In this document: piece after piece, positions 17,301-24,821 of the stretch
How the letters are laid out: every line of letters starts with the position of its first letter
Position numbering within the stretch: the stretch's first letter is position 1
Assembly: GCF_030538495.1 (NCBI RefSeq)
Contig: NZ_JAUNTW010000005.1
Location: forward strand, 62,001-126,000
DNA length: 64,000 nt
Direction: 5' to 3'
Source: Paracoccus sp. (in: a-proteobacteria)
Lineage (GTDB): Bacteria; Pseudomonadota; Alphaproteobacteria; Rhodobacterales; Rhodobacteraceae
Notes under the pieces: model-generated
Seen by the model: the letters and a program-made list of their open reading frames with translations, nothing else
Databases searched by the model: none
What the model was told of the DNA's origin: nothing
Position numbers and translations under genes: made by a program

Positions 17301-19208
17301 TCAGGCGTGGCGCGACCGGCGGCGGATCAGCCCCAACCCGGCCAGCCCCGTCAGCATCAACGCCACCGGCGCAGGCACCGGCACCGGCGCAATCGCGGGC
17401 GGGTCAGTGTCGATGGTCAAAGGCGTCTGCGTCCAGTTTTGCGCGCCGATCCGGGCAAAGGTCAGGCCGGTGACAAAGGCGCGGGTGTCGTTGGGGTCCA
17501 CGCCCGCATCGGGATCAATTCCGGTGATGCGAAAGAAATCAACCGCATCGCGGCCCCATTGGCTGAACTGATACTGAATCCCGCCCATCAGGCCCAAAGC
17601 GATCGACAGAACCGACCCCTCATCGTCGCGCAGCCACAGATCATACAGACCTCCGCCGATATTTTCCGGCAGAATAAAGCTGGTGAAGCGCGTGTCGCCC
17701 TGCGTTTCGTAATCATAGCCGACCGTCACAATCGGGTCCGACCAGACGATCTGATCCAGCCGCGTGGTGGCATAGGTGAACACCCATGCGCCATCGAGCG
17801 AATCCGGCATCAGAGGGTTGTCGGATGACACGCCCGGCGTTTCTCCGCCCCGCACGGCAAAGGCGAAACGGCCCGCCTGTTCCAGGACCGGCCCGGTGTT
17901 CACCGGCCACAGATGCAAAGGCAGGTTGTTGCGGTTTTGCAGGTCCAGAACCGCCGCCGTCCCCGATCCGATCAGCTGCTGCGGCGCGGTGCGATCATCG
18001 CCGGTAAAGCCCGCATAGGCTGGCGTTCCGCCCAGACCGTTGGCCCCGCCGCTGGCGTCGCCGGTGGTCCAGTTCAGATCGTCATAGCGGAATTCAATGT
18101 CAAACGCATCGCCGGTCAGGTCGTAACGATCGCGCAAGACCAGCTGGAAGGTGTTGGTTTTGCTGGCATTTTGACTAAAGAACCCGACATCCTTCCACGT
18201 CACCACAAAGGTATCGGCCGCAGGCGCCGCGACATAGACATTGCCGCATTCCGCGCATCGCGTATCCACATCGGCCCAGAACGGCGCGATCATGGGGGTG
18301 GACAGCGACGCGAACCCTTCGGGGGTATAGGCGCCATAGGGCTGGTCAAAGGTGATGTTGCCGTTGTTATTAATGAAAATCCGGTCGGTTTTGCGGCCGC
18401 CAAAATCCACCTTGAACGGCAACTGGATTTCTTGCGTCGATCCGTCATCATTGCGCGTCATCGCCAACGTGCCAAAACCCGTATCCCCGCCCAGATTTGT
18501 GAACAGGGTTTTGTTGTCCAGATAGCCCGCCATATCGGCCAGCATATCGGCATGAAGGCGCGGGTCGCGTGGCAGGCTGACGTGCGTGATCCGGTCGTCT
18601 TCATACCGCGTTTCGGCATTCACGTTGATATTGGCGTCGCTGCCGTCCCACGTCACATTGCGTTCGCCGGCAATTATTCCGCCTCTCAAATCGTCCCAGA
18701 CGTCCATGAGACGTCTGACTTGATAAACGCTTTCGGCTGATTTGACGTTTGCTGTCAGGTGAATGTCACCGCTGGACTTACCGGCATTCCAATAGCAGGT
18801 ACTCGTCTCATCCTCGTCACCGCACCGCACCGGATCAATCAGATAAGCCCGTTCGACCGCGCGCGCGCCCAGATCATTAAGTTGATTAGCAAATCTCACC
18901 GCAGCATAGCCGCCCCGGCTGAATCCGGCGGTATAGATCGCCACATCTCCCAGATTGTTGACGAAATTCACTGCCTGTTCGACCTGATCCCACTGAAACA
19001 GACGGCTGAAATAGTTCATGCCCTGAAACGTGTCGCGCAGTTTTTTATTCAGGGTTTCCAGACCGCTTGGGGGTTCGACATTTGGCTCTCGCTGCTCAGC
19101 GAGACTATCAAACCCCTCAAAAAACACAAACGCGACCGGCTTTGCCTGCACCTGAGGGGTCAGCAGGGGCAGGGCCAGACAGGCCGAAAGCAGCAGAAAT
19201 TGACGCAT
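17301..19208 (-). CDS. Secreted hydrolase-like / NIDO-domain protein with VPLPA-CTERM-type anchor
   Basis: 635 residues from ATG 19208 (GAAAGAG upstream; fourteen more in-frame codons precede it). A signal peptide (MRQFLLLSACLALPLLTPQV) leads into a region with the alpha/beta-hydrolase-like nucleophile elbow IYTAGFSRGGYAAVRFAN near residue 95 and an LIDPV strand. A nidogen-like (NIDO) beta domain spans about 264-450 (RIFINNNGNITF, PMIAPFWADVDTRC, DTFVVTWKDVGFF). The C-terminus reads PVPVPAPVALMLTGLAGLGL then RRRSRHA, a variant of the VPLPA-CTERM exosortase signal. It is therefore probably exported and surface-processed. Enzyme activity is possible but the full catalytic triad was not identified. 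It interrupts the glycan cluster and is divergent from 19378. Confidence 0.8.
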   Translation of the reverse strand: MRQFLLLSACLALPLLTPQVQAKPVAFVFFEGFDSLAEQREPNVEPPSGLETLNKKLRDTFQGMNYFSRLFQWDQVEQAVNFVNNLGDVAIYTAGFSRGGYAAVRFANQLNDLGARAVERAYLIDPVRCGDEDETSTCYWNAGKSSGDIHLTANVKSAESVYQVRRLMDVWDDLRGGIIAGERNVTWDGSDANINVNAETRYEDDRITHVSLPRDPRLHADMLADMAGYLDNKTLFTNLGGDTGFGTLAMTRNDDGSTQEIQLPFKVDFGGRKTDRIFINNNGNITFDQPYGAYTPEGFASLSTPMIAPFWADVDTRCAECGNVYVAAPAADTFVVTWKDVGFFSQNASKTNTFQLVLRDRYDLTGDAFDIEFRYDDLNWTTGDASGGANGLGGTPAYAGFTGDDRTAPQQLIGSGTAAVLDLQNRNNLPLHLWPVNTGPVLEQAGRFAFAVRGGETPGVSSDNPLMPDSLDGAWVFTYATTRLDQIVWSDPIVTVGYDYETQGDTRFTSFILPENIGGGLYDLWLRDDEGSVLSIALGLMGGIQYQFSQWGRDAVDFFRITGIDPDAGVDPNDTRAFVTGLTFARIGAQNWTQTPLTIDTDPPAIAPVPVPAPVALMLTGLAGLGLIRRRSRHA

Positions 19209-19377
19209 GGCATACTCTTTCACAGGAAATACTTTAACGATGGTAAACACGTTTTCGTGAAAACAAAGCGTTTTCTTGCCGCCGCGTCACTTTTCACTGT
19301 CAAGCGTTTTTTTTGGGCTTGGCCTTGTGCGCCTGCCGCCACAAGGATAGTGCAATTTCAGGTTGTTAAGGTGTGTC

Positions 19378-21144
19378 ATGAATTCCCAATACGGCGAAAC
19401 CATCCGATCGCAGGATGTGCACATCCCGTTTGATCCGCGAATCATCACCCCCCGAATCGAACGCCCTTTGCGCAACAACCGATACGAGGCGGGCGAAATC
19501 GCGCTGTTGCGCCGGGTGCTGCGGTCCGGCGATCGGGTGCTGGAGCTGGGCGCGGGCTTGGGCCTGTGTTCGGCCATTGCCGCCCTGACCCCGGACGTCG
19601 CCCATGTTACCACGGTCGAGGCGAACCCCGACCTGCTGCCTCTGATCCGCGAAACGCACCGCCTGAACGGCGTCAGCGACCGCGTCGATCTGCGTCACGG
19701 CTTGGCCGCCGCGCAGACCGGGCCGGCGCAGCCCTTTTATCTGCGCGCCGATTTCTGGGCCAGTTCGGGCGAACCCGAATCGCGCCCCTTTGACCGCGTG
19801 GAACAGGTGCCGGTGCTGGGGCTGAACGACCTGCTGGCCCAGACGCAGGCCAACGTCCTGATCTGCGATATCGAGGGCGCGGAACGCGACCTGTTCACCG
19901 GCGCCGACCTGTCGGGCTTGCGTCATATCGTGCTGGAACTGCACCCGCGCGTTTATGGCCCTCAGGGGGCGGCGGCGTTGAATATGGTGCTGGAATCGCA
20001 GGGTTTTTACGCGGTTCATCCCGACCAGCCGGGGCGGTCGGTGCAGCTGTTTGAACGCCGTGCGGATGTGGCCCATGTCCCGCCACCGGGCAGCCTGACG
20101 CCCGTGCGCCCCTGCCGCCTGTGGGCGCAGGCGGCAGCCCGGCCGCGCGTTCTGATCACCACCTGCATGAAGGACGAAGGCCCCTTTATTCTGGAATGGC
20201 TGGCCTGGCATCGCGCGATTGGAGTCACGGATTTTGTCGTCTTTACCAATGATTGCCGCGACGGCACCGACCGGATTCTGACCCATCTGGCGCAGAAAGG
20301 CGCGCTGACCCATCTGCCCAACCCCGCGCAGGCCGTGGGCAGCGGAGCGTTTCAGCCCGTGGCCTTGGCCTATACCCAGATGCTGCCGCAATTCGCCGCA
20401 GTCGATTTTGTGATCTCGGCCGATGTGGATGAGTTTCTGAACATCCGGGTCGGGCAGGGGCGGCTGATTGACCTGTTCGCGGCGACCGGGCCGTTTGACG
20501 CGCTGTCGGTGTCGGAACTGCATCACGGCGCGAATGGGCAGACCGATTTTCACCCCGGCTGGGTGCAGGATCAGTTTCCGCGCCATGAATCCGAAACCCC
20601 CGGCCTGCGCAAATCGCGGCGCGGTGTGAAAACCATCACCCGCCTGTCGCACCGGCTGATGCGGCTGCGCAATCACCGCCCCGATTTCTGCGATGCCGCG
20701 GTGCCTCCGATGTGGCTGGACGGGTCGGGGCGCGTGACCCAGTGGTTTCATGATGACCCGTCGGAAAACGGCAGCGATGCGCGCGGCTGTTACGATCTGG
20801 CGGTGCTGGACCATTACGCCGTGCGATCCTTGGGCAGCTTTTTGGTGAAAACGCAGCGCGGCGATGTGGTGGTGCCGGGGAAGCAGGTGTCGCTGCGATA
20901 CTGGCGGATGCGCAACCGGTCGGAACAGGCGACCTCCGCCCCGCATCCGGCGGTGATGCAGGCGGCGCGCGATTATCACGCCCGCCACCATCAGACCGAC
21001 CCCGACCTGATGGCGCTGCATGACGCGGCCTGTGACTGGCACCGCGATATGATTGGCGAACTGACCACGCAGCCCGATTATCAGGAACGGCGCGATTGGA
21101 TTTTGCAGCACGCCTGGCCCGATGCCGCGCCGACCCCGACCTGA
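19378..21144 (+). CDS. FkbM-type methyltransferase fused to a GT2-like glycosyltransferase
   Basis: 588 residues; ATG 19378 is preceded by AAGG and replaces a longer reading from 19363. Residues 40-230 form an FkbM-type SAM methyltransferase: RVLELGAGLGLCSAIAAL (motif I), VTTVEANPDLLPLIRETHRL, LICDIEGAERDLF. Residues 255-560 form a glycosyltransferase 2-like domain beginning RVLITTCMKDEGPFILEWLA, with a DCRDGTDRI segment, the metal-binding ISADVDEFLNI motif and LDHYAVRSLGSFLVKTQRGD near the end. The domain is closely similar to the C-terminal half of the next gene, so the two are tandem paralogues. FkbM-GT fusions usually modify surface glycans. The genes are 13 bp apart and likely co-transcribed. 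Confidence 0.85.
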   Translation: MNSQYGETIRSQDVHIPFDPRIITPRIERPLRNNRYEAGEIALLRRVLRSGDRVLELGAGLGLCSAIAALTPDVAHVTTVEANPDLLPLIRETHRLNGVSDRVDLRHGLAAAQTGPAQPFYLRADFWASSGEPESRPFDRVEQVPVLGLNDLLAQTQANVLICDIEGAERDLFTGADLSGLRHIVLELHPRVYGPQGAAALNMVLESQGFYAVHPDQPGRSVQLFERRADVAHVPPPGSLTPVRPCRLWAQAAARPRVLITTCMKDEGPFILEWLAWHRAIGVTDFVVFTNDCRDGTDRILTHLAQKGALTHLPNPAQAVGSGAFQPVALAYTQMLPQFAAVDFVISADVDEFLNIRVGQGRLIDLFAATGPFDALSVSELHHGANGQTDFHPGWVQDQFPRHESETPGLRKSRRGVKTITRLSHRLMRLRNHRPDFCDAAVPPMWLDGSGRVTQWFHDDPSENGSDARGCYDLAVLDHYAVRSLGSFLVKTQRGDVVVPGKQVSLRYWRMRNRSEQATSAPHPAVMQAARDYHARHHQTDPDLMALHDAACDWHRDMIGELTTQPDYQERRDWILQHAWPDAAPTPT

Positions 21145-21157
21145 CGCGGGGCGCGCG

Positions 21158-23353
21158 ATGTTTCAGTTTCACCTGCTGACGCCCGAATGGCACACCACAT
21201 CCACGCAGATCATCGCCGCTGTGGCGCGTCCGGGCGGCACGCGGTTTTATCTGCGCGGCGCGGTTGACACAGCGGCCCTGACGGGGGCAGAGGACGCAAC
21301 CATCCGGCTGATGCGGGCCGCGCAGGGGGCGGCGATTGTCGATCTGGACCATGACCACCCGCCGCCGGTGACGCCTGCGCCTGCGCGCACCGATCTGTTG
21401 GCAGGGGGGCGGGTGATGATGGGGCATTGCAATGGCGAAGACCCCACGATCATCCGCGACTGGCTGGACTGGCACCAGACCCGCCACGGCGCGGATGGGG
21501 CACTGATCATCGACCGCGCGCCGCCCCGTCTGGCGCGGCGTCGGGCCGCCCGGCTGCGCCAGATGCTGCGCACGGATGACCGGCTGCGCGATCTGCGGGT
21601 GGTGGTGGTCAGTTGCGCCGCGCCTTTGGGGGTGGACGGCATGGGGCCGCAAGCGCATCCCTTTTTCGCCCCCGACGCGCCGTGCAAAGACCGCATGACG
21701 CCGCCCGCTGCCGATCCGTGGGCCTCGGTCCTTGGGTTTTGGCCGATCTTTGACCTGATGCGGGCGCTGTTTCTGGCCGATGCGGCGGCGGTCGCCCATA
21801 CTGAAATCCACGACCTGATCGCGCGGGTGAACGGCAACACGGTCTTTGACGCGGCCCTAACCGCGCCAGAGGGGATCATCGGGCTGGTCGGGCAGCGGGT
21901 CTATCCGTGGGATCTGCGCGACCGGGCGGGGTTTGGCGATCATATTTGCCGCCGCTTTGACAGCGACGCGCGCGAAGGCCGGTGGTGCGCCGTCCCCGCC
22001 GCTCTGCCGCCGGACGCCGTCTGGCTGGTGCGCCGGATCGTGGGCGCGGCCCCACCCCGTCGGCATCTGCCGTTCTGGCGGTGTATGGCGCTGCGCCATC
22101 AGGGCGCGAAAATCAGCCAGATCGTGCCGAAATCATCGCTGATCCCCGACGCCACGCTGAGCGATCTGGCCCGCGATCTGGGCGCTCGGCCCGTTCCGGT
22201 GCCGGTCGCGGCCACGGCCACAACCGCCCCCGATCAGCGCCGCGTCTGCATTGTCACGACGATGAAAAACGAAGGGCCGTTTATTCTGGAATGGCTGGCA
22301 TGGCATCGCGTCATCGGCGTGCGCGATGTGTTGGTTTACACCAATGACTGCACGGACGGGACCGACGACCTGCTGCGGCTGTTGCAGGATCGCGGGCTGT
22401 GCCAGTGGCGCGACAATCCGTGGCGCGACTTGCAGATGAAGCCCCAACATGCCGCGTTAGAGCAGGCCAACACCGAACCCTGCGTCACCGGCGCCGATTG
22501 GCTGATCTGCATGGATGTGGACGAATTTATCGCGGTCCATGCGGGCGACGGCACGCTGGCCGCTCTGTTCGACGCCGTTCCGGACGCGAATGTGATTTCA
22601 ATGACATGGCGGCTGTTCGGGAATGGCGGCATTGATGATTTCGCCGACGCCATGGTGACGCAGCACTTCACCCAATGCGCGCGCGCCAGCAGCCCTAAAC
22701 CGCATCAGGCCTGGGGGTTCAAAACGCTGTTTCGCAATGACGGGCTGTTTCGCAAATTGGGTGTGCATCGGCCCAAGGGGCTGCAACCCGGCGCCGTGGA
22801 CCGTATTCGTTGGGTCAACGGGTCGGGCGACCCGATGCCGCCCGATCAATGGCGCACGGCGTGGCGATCCCACAGCGGCACGGTCGGTTATGATCTGGTG
22901 ACGCTGAACCATTACGCCGTGCGGTCAACCGACAGCTTTCTGGTGAAACGCGACCGGGGCCGCGTGAACCATGTCAACCGCGACCAAGGCGCAGCCTACT
23001 GGTTTCGCATGAACCACAATGTCGTCACCGACACCCGCGCCCGGAGGATGGCGGCGCGGGTCGCGGCCGAATATGACCGCCTGCTGGCCGATCCGGTCGT
23101 CGCGGCCGCGCATCGCGCCTGTGTCGCCGCGCATCGCGCCCGCATCCATGATCTGAAACAGATGCCCAAATACCGCGATTTTTACGACGAACTGACCAGC
23201 CCCCGGATGCAGAAACTGGCGCGGCTGCACGGGCATTTCGGATCGGCGGTGTATTTGCAGGGGCCGCACTGCATCCCCGACGACGTGGTGGCGCGCGACC
23301 CGGATGATGCGTTTTTCTTTACCGTGGATGATCCGGGGGATGCGCAGCATTGA
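21158..23353 (+). CDS. Large GT2-like glycosyltransferase with a degenerate duplicate N-terminal domain
   Basis: 731 residues from ATG 21158. The C-terminal half (about 365-700) is a glycosyltransferase 2-like domain: CIVTTMKNEGPFILEWLAWH, NDCTDGTDDLLRLL, ICMDVDEFIAVHAGDGTL (metal-binding DVD) and LNHYAVRSTDSFLVKRDRGR, all shared with the preceding protein. The N-terminal half has the spaced pattern GHCNGEDPTIIRDWLDWHQ, ALIIDRAPPRL, which mirrors the start of the same fold but lacks a clear DxD, so it looks like a decayed or specialised duplicate. The 3' end overlaps the convergent gene at 23319 by 35 bp. Function in surface glycan assembly is inferred from family and context. Confidence 0.8.
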   Translation: MFQFHLLTPEWHTTSTQIIAAVARPGGTRFYLRGAVDTAALTGAEDATIRLMRAAQGAAIVDLDHDHPPPVTPAPARTDLLAGGRVMMGHCNGEDPTIIRDWLDWHQTRHGADGALIIDRAPPRLARRRAARLRQMLRTDDRLRDLRVVVVSCAAPLGVDGMGPQAHPFFAPDAPCKDRMTPPAADPWASVLGFWPIFDLMRALFLADAAAVAHTEIHDLIARVNGNTVFDAALTAPEGIIGLVGQRVYPWDLRDRAGFGDHICRRFDSDAREGRWCAVPAALPPDAVWLVRRIVGAAPPRRHLPFWRCMALRHQGAKISQIVPKSSLIPDATLSDLARDLGARPVPVPVAATATTAPDQRRVCIVTTMKNEGPFILEWLAWHRVIGVRDVLVYTNDCTDGTDDLLRLLQDRGLCQWRDNPWRDLQMKPQHAALEQANTEPCVTGADWLICMDVDEFIAVHAGDGTLAALFDAVPDANVISMTWRLFGNGGIDDFADAMVTQHFTQCARASSPKPHQAWGFKTLFRNDGLFRKLGVHRPKGLQPGAVDRIRWVNGSGDPMPPDQWRTAWRSHSGTVGYDLVTLNHYAVRSTDSFLVKRDRGRVNHVNRDQGAAYWFRMNHNVVTDTRARRMAARVAAEYDRLLADPVVAAAHRACVAAHRARIHDLKQMPKYRDFYDELTSPRMQKLARLHGHFGSAVYLQGPHCIPDDVVARDPDDAFFFTVDDPGDAQH

Positions 23354-24182
23354 CCACGCGGGCAGGGATCGGCGCGTCCTCGGGGGTGATGCCGTGGCGG
23401 CGCAGCGCCTGATCCAGAAAGCTGCCGCGACGGGGGCGGTTCTGTTCGGCCTCGTGCAGGCGCGGTTTCAGACGGCGCGCCCATAAATGCAGCGTCCGCG
23501 TCTGATCGGTCAGAAAATCCGCGCCGATGTCAAAGCGCGACAGGATGACTTTGTTCCGGTCGCGAAACGACACCGGGTAAAACACGCTCTGCGGCTGGGC
23601 ATAGTCCCATTCGCCGGTTTCGCGCAGGTAATGGCTCAGCGCGGCGGGGCCGGTCAGGCCCCAATCCTGATGGGAAAAATGCACCGGCTCGCCCCGGTCG
23701 GCGGCGGCGCGCAGTTGGGCCTGCTGGTCGGGTTTCAGCCACGGCCCAATCGCATAGGGGTCGGCGATGAAATCCAACAGCCGCGCCAAGGTCGCGGATG
23801 ACGCGGGCAGGCGCAGCGCCGCGTTGCAGACCTGATGCGGCTTTTCCAGCCCGAACACAAACGGCATGTCGAAATCCACCGGGCGGATGCACAGCATATC
23901 GGCATCCATCCAGACATAGTCGGTCCGCTGCATCAGATGCAGCCGCCAGATATCGGCGTGAATCGCGGGGCTGCCGGTGCGGGCGTGGCGGATGATCGTA
24001 TCGCCGGGGAAAATGTCGCGCGCATCGCGCAGGGTCACGCCCGCAGGCGCATTCCCGATCAGGTCATAGCAATACAAAAACACCACATGCCCGGCATCAA
24101 CGAATGATTTCAGGCATAGCTGTTCCAGCCATGACAGCCGCGTGCCAATCCACAGCGTCGCGATAACCGGCAGCCGGGACAT
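23319..24182 (-). CDS. Glycosyltransferase with DxD motif (capsular polysaccharide synthesis / GT32-like)
   Basis: 287 residues. N-terminal IATLWIGTRLSWLEQLCLKSF and GHVVFLYCYD are typical of small GT-A enzymes of the GT32/capsular-synthesis group; HADIWRLHLM and YVWMDADMLCIRP contain the expected acceptor-side arginine and the DxD metal site near residue 94. HFSHQDWGLTGPAALSHYL matches the later catalytic region. It probably transfers one sugar in the same glycan pathway as its neighbours. It converges on and overlaps the gene at 21158, and lies 11 bp from the pqiC stop on the same strand, so read-through from the pqi operon is possible. Confidence 0.8.
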   Translation of the reverse strand: MSRLPVIATLWIGTRLSWLEQLCLKSFVDAGHVVFLYCYDLIGNAPAGVTLRDARDIFPGDTIIRHARTGSPAIHADIWRLHLMQRTDYVWMDADMLCIRPVDFDMPFVFGLEKPHQVCNAALRLPASSATLARLLDFIADPYAIGPWLKPDQQAQLRAAADRGEPVHFSHQDWGLTGPAALSHYLRETGEWDYAQPQSVFYPVSFRDRNKVILSRFDIGADFLTDQTRTLHLWARRLKPRLHEAEQNRPRRGSFLDQALRRHGITPEDAPIPARVVNAAHPPDHPR

Positions 24183-24193
24183 GGGCCGCCGCG

Positions 24194-24820
24194 TCAGAAC
24201 AGCGGCGGCAGATTGGCGAACGGGTCCGCCGGGGCGGATGTGGCAATCGTGGTGCCGGGACCGGACAGCGTGGCGATTTGCTGCGCCAGTTGCGACAGGG
24301 CCTGACTGGCCGCCCCCGCCGTGCCGCCCGCGCCCGGCTCCGCCACTGGCACGCGAATGTCAAAGCGGCGCACATGATTGGTCCCCTGCGCGCGGTCATC
24401 GGCGACGAAATACCGCCCCGACAGGCGATAATGCCCATCGGCCTGCGTCAGGGCGCGATCCACGCGCACCTGAATGACCCGGCGCGGCGGTTCGGCCAAA
24501 GGCCAGGGTTCGGCAATCACCGTCGCCCCCGACATATCCGAAATCGCGCCCGCCAAGGCGTTTGTGAAGGCGCGGCCCGGGCTGTCGGCCCAGATATTGT
24601 CGGGGTTTGACCGCACCGCGCCATCGGGGGTCTGAAACGCGACCTCTTGCCCCGACGCGTATTCGGGCAGGGATACGTCCTTCAGTTCGGCGGTCCCCAA
24701 GGCGTTCGGCACCCGGACCCCGGCGGTCGGCGGATCAATCAGCCAGCCGCCGGTTTTTTCGGGGTTGGAACAGGCCGCAACGACGGCAACAGCACACAAA
24801 GGCAGCAGGTGTTTCATCAT
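24194..24820 (-). CDS. pqiC: PqiC-type outer-membrane lipoprotein (ABC-type transport auxiliary)
   Basis: 208 residues. The N-terminus MMKHLLPLCAVAVVAAC ends in a lipobox (VAAC, Cys17), so it is a lipoprotein. The body fits the DUF330/ABC_trans_aux family: LPEYASGQEVAFQTPDGAV, IWADSPGRAFTNALAGAIS and a beta-rich middle with the typical RVIQVRVDRAL strand. PqiC anchors the PqiB tube to the outer membrane in the PqiABC lipid-trafficking system. The start lies one base from the pqiB stop, and it is the last gene of the pqiA-pqiA-pqiB-pqiC unit. Confidence 0.85.
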   Translation of the reverse strand: MMKHLLPLCAVAVVAACSNPEKTGGWLIDPPTAGVRVPNALGTAELKDVSLPEYASGQEVAFQTPDGAVRSNPDNIWADSPGRAFTNALAGAISDMSGATVIAEPWPLAEPPRRVIQVRVDRALTQADGHYRLSGRYFVADDRAQGTNHVRRFDIRVPVAEPGAGGTAGAASQALSQLAQQIATLSGPGTTIATSAPADPFANLPPLF

Positions 24821-24821
24821 G

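Noticed and set aside
19366-21111. 581-codon minus-strand frame
   Set aside because: Antisense to the FkbM-glycosyltransferase fusion; no recognisable domain and reverse-frame composition.
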